Source: Conus ventricosus
Taxonomy: Eukaryota; Mollusca; Gastropoda; Neogastropoda; Conidae
Direction: 5' to 3'
NCBI GenBank assembly: GCA_018398815.1
Contig: CM031595.1
Location: 137,760,945-137,824,944, forward strand
Length of the DNA: 64,000 nt
Positions within the stretch are counted from its first letter, which is position 1, and each line of letters begins with the position of its first letter. The translations under genes were made by a program, and so were the position numbers. This document shows positions 55,513 to 64,000 of the stretch, piece after piece. The notes under the pieces were generated by a model that did not search any database, was not told where the DNA came from, and saw nothing but the letters and a program-made list of their open reading frames with translations.

Positions 55513-56460
55513 AGAGTGAAAAAGTGTCAAATCATTTCTATAACATGGAACCAGTTGTAGGTGGTGGTACAACGTTAAAAAAGAAAAGAAAAATGCAAAA
55601 GAGTTGAAAAGGCCATGTCAGTTACCCCAAACCCTGGGTAATAGTCTTTCCCTTTTTTTGGTGATAGCCTATAATAATGTGCAAGCATTCATTAAGCTTT
55701 ACTCTTTTATGGAATCAGAAAAGCCTGGGTCTTCTGGTTTGCTTTGAACTGAAGTCAGTCTTTCTTCTGCCCCCCCCCCCCCCCCCCCCCCTCCTTTTTT
55801 TTTTCTTTTTTTTGTTTGTTAATGGAGGCGATTCCTTAGATTGGATTTCTTTTTTTACTTACAACTATGAAAGTTGACAGATATATTGTACATTATTATT
55901 GTGTATTGACAGAACAGTCCGACAGTTATGAGTGGGTGTGTTTTGTCTTGATAACGGGACAATAAATTTCATGTAAAGTGGTTATAATCTTTAGCATATG
56001 ATCTACTTTTTTTCTTCCTACTTGTGTTTTCCATGCATACAGTAGTGTGACAACAGAAATGTCAGAAGAAAAAAGAATGTTTCTTTTTCAGTTATCTGCT
56101 GGATGAAGTTTTATGCAAAATCTTAATATGTCTTTGGCATATGATTTGCTTTTCATTTTGCCACAGACATTAAAGTTAGCAAGTTTCATAATATACCATG
56201 CAAAAATGATGCTACTCTTTGGCATATATTTTATCACCATTTACTTTTCAATTAAAGTCTGACATCAAGTTAAAACAAAAACACAAAAGACCACACAATC
56301 AAATGTGCATTTCTGCTCATATCACACAATCATATCATTCTACACACTAAAACATTTCTCATTGTGAAACAAAAAGTTATAAAGATCACACCTGTCAGGA
56401 TATGTATTAATACATTTTTTTCTCCTTTTTGGTTTGATTGTTTACACCATGTCTAAGAGT
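55513..56460. other. Intergenic, simple tracts only
   Basis: A C-run (55769-55790) followed by a T-rich tract. Otherwise AT-rich with nothing recognised. Confidence 0.5.
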
Positions 56461-58823
56461 ATGTGGGAGTGTATATGACTGTGTGTGTGCCTGTGTGTGG
56501 TCACTACTCATGGTCATCGAAAGTATGTGGGAGTGTATATGACTGTGTGTGTGCCTGTGTGTGGTCACTACTCATGGTCATCGAAAGTATTGTGGGAGTG
56601 TATATGACTGTGTGTGTGCCTGTGTGTGGTCACTACTCATGGTCATCGAAAGTATGTGGGAGTGTATATGAGTGTGTGTGTGCCTGTGTGTGGTCACTAC
56701 TCATGGTCATCGAAAGTATGTGGGAGTGTATATGACTGTGTGTGTGCCTGTGTGTGGTCACTACTCATGGTCATCGAAAGTATGTGGGAGTGTATATGAG
56801 TGTGTGTGTGCCTGTGTGTGGTCACTACTCATGGTCATCGAAAGTATGTGGGAGTGTATATGACTGTGTGTGTGCCTGTGTGTGGTCACTACTCATGGTC
56901 ATCGAAAGTATGTCGGAGTGTATATGACTGTGTGTGTGCCTGTGTGTGGTCACTACTCATGGTCATCGAAAGTATGTGGGAGTGTATATGAGTGTATGTG
57001 TGCCTGTGTGTGGTCACTACTCATGGTCATCGAAAGTATGTGGGAGTGTATATGAGTGTATGTGTGCCTGTGTGTGGTCACTACTCATGGTCATCGAAAG
57101 TATGTGGGAGTGTATATGAGTGTATGTGTGGTCACTACTCATGGTCATCGAAAGTATGTGGGAGTGTATATGAGTGTATGTGTGCCTGTGTGTGGTCACT
57201 ACTCGTGGTCATCGAAAGTATGTGGGAGTGTATATGACTGTGTGTGTGCCTGTGTGTGGTCACTACTCATGGTCATCGAAAGTATGTGGGAGTGTATATG
57301 AGTGTATGTGTGCCTGTGTGTGGTCACTACTCATGGTCATCGAAAGTATGTGGGAGTGTATATGAGTGTATGTGTGCCTGTGTGTGGTCACTACTCGTGG
57401 TCATCGAAAGTATGTGGGAGTGTATATGAGTGTATGTGTGCCTGTGTGTGGTCACTACTCATGGTCATCGAAAGTATGTGGGAGTGTATATGAGTGTATG
57501 TGTGCCTGTGTGGTCACTACTCATGGTCATCGAAAGTATGTGGGAGTGTATATGAGTGTATGTGTGCCTGTGTGTGGTCACTACTCATGGTCATCGAAAG
57601 TATGTGGGAAAGTATATGAGTGTATGTGTGCCTGTGTGTGGTCACTACTCATGGTCATCGAAAGTATGTGGGAGTGTATATGAGTGTGTGGGAGTGTATA
57701 TGAGTGTATGTGTGCCTGTGTGTGGTCACTACTCATGGTCATCGAAAGTATGTGGGAGTGTATATGAGTGTATGTGTGCCTGTGTGTGGTCACTACTCAT
57801 GGTCATCGAAAGTATGTGGGAGTGTATATGAGTGTATGTGTGCCTGTGTGTGGTCACTACTCATGGTCATCGAAAGTATGTGGGAGTGTATATGAGTGTA
57901 TGTGTGCCTGTGTGTGGTCACTACTCATGGTCATCGAAAGTATGTCGGAGTGTATATGAGTGTATGTGTGCCTGTGTGTGGTCACTACTCATGGTCATCG
58001 AAAGTATGTGGGAGTGTATATGAGTGTGTGCCTGTGTGTGGTCACTACTCATGGTCATCGAAAGTATGTGGGAGTGTATATGACTGTGTGCCTGTGTGTG
58101 GTCACTACTCATGGTCATCGAAAGTATGTGGGAGTGTATATGTGTATGTGTGCCTGTGTGTGGTCACTACTCATGGTCATCGAAAGTATGTGGGAGTGTA
58201 TATGAGTGTATGTGTGCCTGTGTGTGGTCACTACTCATGGTCATCGAAAGTATGTGGGAGTGTATATGAGTGTATGTGTGCCTGTGTGTGGTCACTACTC
58301 ATGGTCATCGAAAGTATGTGGGAGTGTATATGAGTGTATGTGTGCCTGTGTGTGGTCACTACTCATGGTCATCGAAAGTATGTGGGAGTGTATGTGTGCC
58401 TGTGTGTGGTCACTACTCATGGTCATCGAAAGTATGTGGGAGTGTATATGAGTGTATGTGTGCCTGTGTGTGGTCACTACTCATGGTCATCGAAAGTATG
58501 TGGGAGTGTATATGAGTGTATGTGTGCCTGTGTGTGGTCACTACTCATGGTCATCGAAAGTATGTGGGAGTGTATACGAGTGTATGTGTGCCTGTGTGTG
58601 GTCACTACTCATGGTCATCGAAAGTATGTGGGAGTGTATATGAGTGTATGTGTGCCTGTGTGTGGTCACTACTCATGGTCATCGAAAGTATGTGGGAGTG
58701 TATATGAGTGTATGTGTGCCTGTGTGTGGTCACTACTCATGGTCATCGAAAGTATGTGGGAGTGTATATGAGTGTATGTGTGCCTGTGTGTGGTCACTAC
58801 TCATGGTCATCGAAAGTATGTGG
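56461..58823 (+). repeat. 64-bp tandem repeat, about 37 copies
   Basis: The unit reads atgtgggagtgtatatgagt then gtatgtgtgcctgtgtgtgg and tcactactcatggtcatcga aagt. The first ten or so copies carry tgactgtgtgtg or tgagtgtgtgtg; later ones are nearly all tgagtgtatgtg. A few shortened units occur (about 57104-57150, 58012-58145, 58375-58395). 64 is not a multiple of three, and the many overlapping open frames are artefacts of the repeat. Confidence 0.97.
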
Positions 58824-58824
58824 A

Positions 58825-60400
58825 TGGGAGATGCATGTATTTGATTCACATGAAAGTTCTGTCAAATATGTAAACATGTCATTCGGCATATTGAAGTCAT
58901 GTTTGTAAATAACAAAAGAGAAAGTTCCAGGATAACTTGAACATCAGTTAACATGTATTCATCAGCTTTGAAAAAGAGAAAACTGCCTTGTAATTGAAGA
59001 AACGGGCCTATATATTTTGTGTTGTTGTATACATTCCATGTTTTTATAATCCTCCCGCTTTTAATGCAGTCTATTCTAAATGCAACATATCACTTTATTC
59101 TGAATGTAACATATCGTGAAATGAAGGTTCTGATTATTTGTATTTACTTTTACCAGTGAAATAAATTTGTATATGCTTTTACCAGTGAAATAAATTTGTT
59201 TTTCAAAGTTTATTTCTTTATTTGTGCATACTGTATCCATTGATAATTTGTATTGTAGGTACAGATAGCCAAGATCACTTGATGTTGACAACTGAACGCA
59301 TGCACACACACACACACACACACAGAAATTGAAACATTTTTCACATACAGTAAATTTATTTCGTGTATGAAAAAGCAGAAAAAAGCATAAATCCAAGTTA
59401 CAGCTAAACCCGCCAATTATGCAATTATAACAGAAGGGGAAAAAGCAAGATTATTTTTTCTCAAAGCCAGTTAATATATAGAAACACGGCTATAAACTGA
59501 AAGCAAAAGGAATTAAAAACCAATACAGGCATTATTTTAAATACTCAGTCTGTTGCATTGAAAGTTTTGCATTAATAATTAGATCCTACTTCACTACATT
59601 TGCCGCTTTCAACTTTTTGGCAAGTCTGCAATATCTTAAGACAGGAATTAACAGACTGAACCTTTCATCTACACTATTGAATTAAACTGACACACAAAAT
59701 TAATAAAAGAAATTAACTAACTCACCCATTCATCTACACTGAACTGTAATATGACTTAAGGGGGACCTACGGTTGATTTGGGAGGTATTTTTGTTTCTCC
59801 TCTTCTAGGACAGCTATTAACACCAAATTTGGCACACATCAAGTATATGGCAACATATGTTTCTGCACCAAGTATATGGCAACATATGTTTCTGCACCAA
59901 GTTTTGAGTCAATAGATTAATCAGAACCAATTTTATTACCCATTTTAGGAATTATTAATACAAAAAACGGTACCATATTTGCCCCCCTTGTACAAGTCAA
60001 ATCTGTGTGTGACGGTAATCCTGCTTTATTTCAATGATCATGTATATATTATATGTACATTATATGGAAAAAAGTATCAAATTAACTTTATCGTACAATA
60101 AACGAAAAGTTACAGCTATTTCTGCTTAAAAGTGGTAAGAGAACGCACTTCTTACAGGACTTTGCAATAACCATACATTCATGGAAAAGTGTTGACAAAC
60201 AGCTGTTAGGTTTATAAAAAAAAAGAAAAAAAAGGAATGCAGACTTTAAATAAGCAACAATAAAGAAACACAAAAGATTTCATATTCAGCTTTGTCTTCA
60301 ATAACTGGGAAAAGACCCAAAATCTGAAATGGCACCGTTCCTGTGGTAATAGAGATTACCTCTTGTCTGAAAAGTAAAATGGGTCCTAATTTAAAGCAAC
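58825..60400. other. Intergenic, nothing recognised
   Basis: AT-rich. A 31-bp unit (agtatatggcaacatatgtt tctgcaccaa) is duplicated in tandem at 59842-59900. No gene is seen. Confidence 0.5.
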
Positions 60401-60404
60401 TTCC

Positions 60405-60900
60405 CCATAAAATAATTCTTGTGCAGCATACGAGCAGCATATGACCCCAACAATCATCGAAGGGATAAAAAATACAAAAGACACATTTGAAAGTACGTAT
60501 CACTTTGCCCATCATGTCAACGGCTCCTCCAAAAATCAAGCATTTAACGGATCATTCTTGTTACTGCCTCCATCTTCCCACCATACGCAGGATTTACTGG
60601 ATCATCTCGCATATTCCTCCATCTTATATTCCTCCTGAAATAATCATTCTCATGTAGCATGTGAGCAGTCTAAATCATAACAAACAATCCAACAATTGTC
60701 AGGGGGATGAAGAATACGAAAGACATTTCATTTCATCATGTCAAAAAAACACACACACACACACCGTTTTGCGTATCACATTAAAAGCTACTTAACAAAC
60801 GAATATTTAGCAGTAAATGAATCACGTTTGTAAATGCATCCATCTTCTAACTGTACGCATGCACAGGACTTCCTGCACCATCTCACAAGATTCATGTCAC
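60405..60900 (-). repeat. Diverged two-copy duplication in the GH31 3' flank
   Basis: Segments starting at about 60410 and 60645 share gtagcat(a/g)(c/t)gagcag, aacaat(c/t)..c, gatgaa/gggataaa, cgtatcac and cctccatctt in order. Spacing is about 235 bp. They lie downstream of the GH31 stop, possibly in its 3' UTR. Confidence 0.5.
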
Positions 60901-61173
60901 TGAGAACATGAAATCAACTCATAAATGACCCAAAATTCAAATTTCCTCAAATGATATGATGATCTAGACTATTAAAACGCAACTGGAAATAACATGTTAA
61001 CATCATGCCATGTTTTTGCTTTGCAAGTTTAACATCACACCTGCACACACACAAAATGATAATGAAACAAATGCTCCAAAGAACAATGCACATTATTTTA
61101 GTCTGCAGCATACGAAACAAATGACCCAAAGGGTTGTTCTCTAGAGAACAAAAGAAGAGGTCCATGTGAGCGT

Positions 61174-61242
61174 TTATAACAGAGTCCAGGTCAAACTGAA
61201 GGGAGTGAGGAGGTCGACACTGAGCTCGCTCGCTGTCAACAC
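61174..61242 (-). CDS. GH31 gene, terminal exon
   Basis: Acceptor gttccag, 23 codons including TAA. Phase 0. Confidence 0.8.
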   Translation of the reverse strand: MLTASELSVDLLTPFSLTWTLL

Positions 61243-63211
61243 CTGGAACACACACACGCACACACAGAGTCAGTTCTGTGATGTTCTATTTGTAGGTCAA
61301 ATCCTCGCACAGACAACCCAACACTAATGAAACTGCTGATGCATTTAACGTACAAATACACTTACATAGACACACACATACTCGACTTCCGAACAGTGAA
61401 ATGCATGCTTGTCTGTTATCAGCGTGTCTGCTAACAACGGTAAAACATTTAAAAAGCTTTGTAATCCAACAAATATGCTGTTGCAATTTATCTTAAATAG
61501 AACACAAATTTCCTATATAATTCAGCTCAATTGTACTTCAAGTATCCAATGTAGGCTGAAAAGAAAATTCCAGACCTGTTAACGAATTGACAAAACCACT
61601 TTACCTACACATGCTGCAGCATCATTCGTTCATCTGTCTACCATCAGTGTGACCAGCCAGCGTTTCAGCTTCTGCTGATTTTTACAGTACATCGCAAAAA
61701 TGGGCAATCATTCAGCTAAGATGTAAAACCCCATCTTTCTTTTGGTAAGCTCTTGTTTGTTTTTTGAGTGTCTGTCTGCAATGTCTCTGATTACCCATGT
61801 ATACACCTACCTTGGTGGAATCATCATAGGAGAACTTGACAGACTTCCCATTCACAGTAACAGACTGCGGCTGGTGTGCAACCCCAGCACATTCACTGTG
61901 TCCATCTTCATGTTGGGGTAGTTGCCCGCAACAACAGTGTTCTTCAGTGTGGTCTGCCAAAGACAGCAGGACTACTGGCTAGACAACATGTGAATTCCAA
62001 CCACTAAAAAATCATGTGAATTCCAACCACTAAACAAGACTGTCACAATAATGATCAGACTGACTGAAAACTGCCTGGAGCCAAATCTGAAGTCTTGAAG
62101 CCAAAGTTTGATTTGTGCGCTGCAGTGTAGCAGAACACTAACACTCGACACTGATGCTCAAGCATTTATCAATGCTTCACTAGCAGAAAAAGTACAGCTG
62201 AATTACAGCAAGGGAGCAGACAATACTTCATGCTCAATACCAAACCCACACAGAACGCTCGCCAGTGGTGCGGCAGATGGTCTGAGAGGGAGCAAAGTTC
62301 TTTTTGTTTTAGTACAGGGGGAAGGGGAGGGAGAGGGGGGAATGGGGTTACAGTCAAGGTGGAAGCGGGAAAAAAAAAATTGCCATCCCAGCTAACTCTT
62401 GAGAAATGTTGCTAGCTCTACCTGTTCTCTGACTATGTTCAGCTAACGGTCAATGCTAGCTCCTGGGCTTGCAGTTTCATCACCCTTGGTTTTTGATCTG
62501 ACCTGTTGTTGACATACATTATGTTTGTTGAATGCACACAAAAACTCCATCTAGCACAATGTGCATAGACCAAAGGAATGGCCTATGATAAACGGTCGTA
62601 AAAATCGTCATTATTCATTAATGCCTTAAAGAAATGCTGTTTTCTTGAAGTATTAACACTTTCTGGATGTCCTTAAGCTTCAACCTCTTCATCATTGGTT
62701 TAATAATTTCATTTTTGACAGAGTCATTGCAGAACACACAATAATGGTCAATGAATAGCTGACAACATGGCACATGAATTTAATATTTTCAACTGCTTAT
62801 GGCTACAACATCTCAAGGGAAGCAACTCTAGGGGTAAATGATCAGCCAATCTCCATATATTTCCAAAGCTGAGAGCATGATAGTGATATCAATTCAATTC
62901 ATGTTGCTGATATCCCAGCTAACTGCTATGGGGCACATACATCAGGGCTGTCCAAAATTCACAATCTGAATTGCATACAAATACGACCAGCGTACGGTAG
63001 ACAGGTCTGTGGTACCAATCATTTTTCATTGCTGAAAATCTCCTTGGGTGACAGGAGTTGCGGTGAAAGCCAACTGTGTCACACTGAGCCCTGTTTTCTC
63101 TTTCAGTGATGGCAGAGCAGGAAAACAACTTTGAATGCAACCACGATATAAACAAACTTACCCCCATTAGTGTGAAGTTAACCAGGGAATACTTGTTCAT
63201 TTCAATCGAAT
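61174..63211 (-). CDS. Glycoside hydrolase family 31, acid alpha-glucosidase type, C-terminal exons
   Basis: Three exons: 63162-63211 (SIEMNKYSLVNFTLMG), 61811-61953 and 61174-61242 (VLTASELSVDLLTPFSLTW). The middle exon reads TTLKNTVVAGNYPNMKMDTV then, after a one-base slip, GVAHQPQSVTVNGKSV and SYDDSTK. The order V-x-VLG-x(5)-P-x-x-V-x-VNG ... Y-x-x-x-TKVL, ending in a short beta strand and stop, is that of the C-terminal beta-sandwich of lysosomal alpha-glucosidase and intestinal maltases, which release glucose from alpha-1,4 chains. The catalytic barrel lies upstream beyond the window. Splice sites are canonical and phases agree, apart from the missing base at about 61890. Which GH31 subgroup it is cannot be settled from this tail. 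Confidence 0.8.
61243..61810 (-). other. GH31 gene, last intron
   Basis: A short CA-rich patch near the acceptor; nothing else is seen. Confidence 0.5.
61811..61953 (-). CDS. GH31 gene, penultimate exon with a 1-base deletion
   Basis: Acceptor ttggcag and donor gtaggt. Both neighbours require phase 0 at each end, so a multiple of three is expected, but the exon is 143 bp. The frame slips at the CTGGGG run near 61890. Confidence 0.82.
61954..63161 (-). other. GH31 gene intron, nothing recognised
   Basis: A short tandem copy of tgtgaattccaaccacta at 61990-62032. No coding or element recognised. Confidence 0.5.
63162..63211 (-). CDS. GH31 gene exon
   Basis: Acceptor aaaccag and donor gtaagt. 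The first two bases complete a codon from an upstream exon that I do not find in the window. Confidence 0.75.
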
Positions 63212-64000
63212 CTGGTTTGGACAGGAAAAAAAAAATTGTTACAAAATGACCATGGATTAAACAGTCACAATAAATTCAATACAACGCATGCCTATATGCT
63301 TTAACATGCTACTGCTTAATACATGCCAACACAACACAAATTTCTCGTTCTCATCACTTAATCACAATGAGCACTCTAGTGGTAACAGTTCTGCTGAATT
63401 ATTTGCAGTTCCTATTGCAAGAAACAGTGCTGGCATTGCCTCTTCATACACAGCAGCTCTTGCTACATCTCTAACACAAAGGGCAGCTAGGAGAGCACAG
63501 ACCTCTGTTACAGTCCAACAGATCCTGGATCCGCTTTGATCTAAATTGGTCATACGGATCTGCATCCAAATTTTCACAGGTTTGTCGTCAGTCAACATCT
63601 CTATCTTTCCATTAAACTGATTAGTTCAGTTTAGTAATTTTTGTGTTCTCTTACCGACATCTAGACAATCAAACAAGCATAAAACATGCCCTCCTTGCTG
63701 GAGGTAGGTATGGACAATGATTATAATGGGGGCCAGGTATCCAAAATCTAATCAGAGTTTGTAGCCATTGTGAACTTCCAGTTCAGATGTGTTGTCGGGA
63801 ATGATGCATTTCACTGCCCTAAACAAAATGAGCAGTGATGAGGCACAGGATGCATGGATTGCATTTCATATGGACTTTGAGATGACATGCGAAAGGATGC
63901 ATTTGGCATGGTTCAGACCCTGGAAAACAGACTTGAAACAGTACAAATTATTGAACTGATGAAGCACAGGGTCTCTTTTCAGGAACTGCACGTATTCTCC
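63212..64000 (-). other. GH31 gene upstream intron
   Basis: I searched the - strand for the expected ...WDDG exon end and did not find it, so this intron probably runs past the window edge. Confidence 0.45.

Noticed and set aside
56461..58823. Cysteine-rich protein family encoded by many overlapping frames
   Set aside because: All the frames are translations of one 64-bp repeat; there is no codon bias, start context or splice structure.

Overview
The window is eukaryotic nuclear DNA. It has multi-exon genes with GT-AG introns, long intergenic gaps, abundant (CT)n and (GT)n microsatellites, several minisatellites and many transposon remnants. The gene content and the repeat style point to a lophotrochozoan animal, most likely a marine gastropod mollusc; that placement is inference, because nothing in the window identifies a species.

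Layout. (1) 427-31536, + strand: the 3' half (20 coding exons, about 830 codons, last exon included) of KATNIP, the katanin-interacting protein of cilia. Exon phases agree at every junction except two places where a base seems to be missing. Its introns hold an old piggyBac-like remnant (7420-9498), a roughly 5 kb minisatellite of 31/34-bp units (14251-19260) and a 6.8 kb piggyBac transposon (23354-30143) with TTAA target duplications, matching terminal repeats, a three-exon transposase gene on the - strand, and arrays of palindromic subterminal repeats at both ends in inverted orientation. (2) 36832-39642, - strand: a complete three-exon COX6B (cytochrome c oxidase subunit 6B), tail-to-tail with KATNIP. 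(3) 39643-50181: intergenic, with a cluster of tRNA-derived SINEs (40318-41668), four LINE fragments or 3' ends, a second SINE family on the - strand and a diverged minisatellite. (4) 50182-55404, + strand: a three-exon gene for a secreted or GPI-anchored Ly6-type protein of the quiver/sleepless kind, with a probable 2.2 kb solo LTR (51646-53887, ATAGG target duplication) in its second intron. (5) 56461-58823: about 37 copies of a 64-bp tandem repeat. (6) 61174-63211, - strand: the last three coding exons of a glycoside hydrolase family 31 enzyme of the acid alpha-glucosidase type, continuing upstream beyond the window.

The genes show no functional linkage. The most striking things are the architecture of the piggyBac element and a recurring pattern of single-base losses that break otherwise well conserved exons in three unrelated genes, which suggests consensus errors in the assembly rather than independent gene death.
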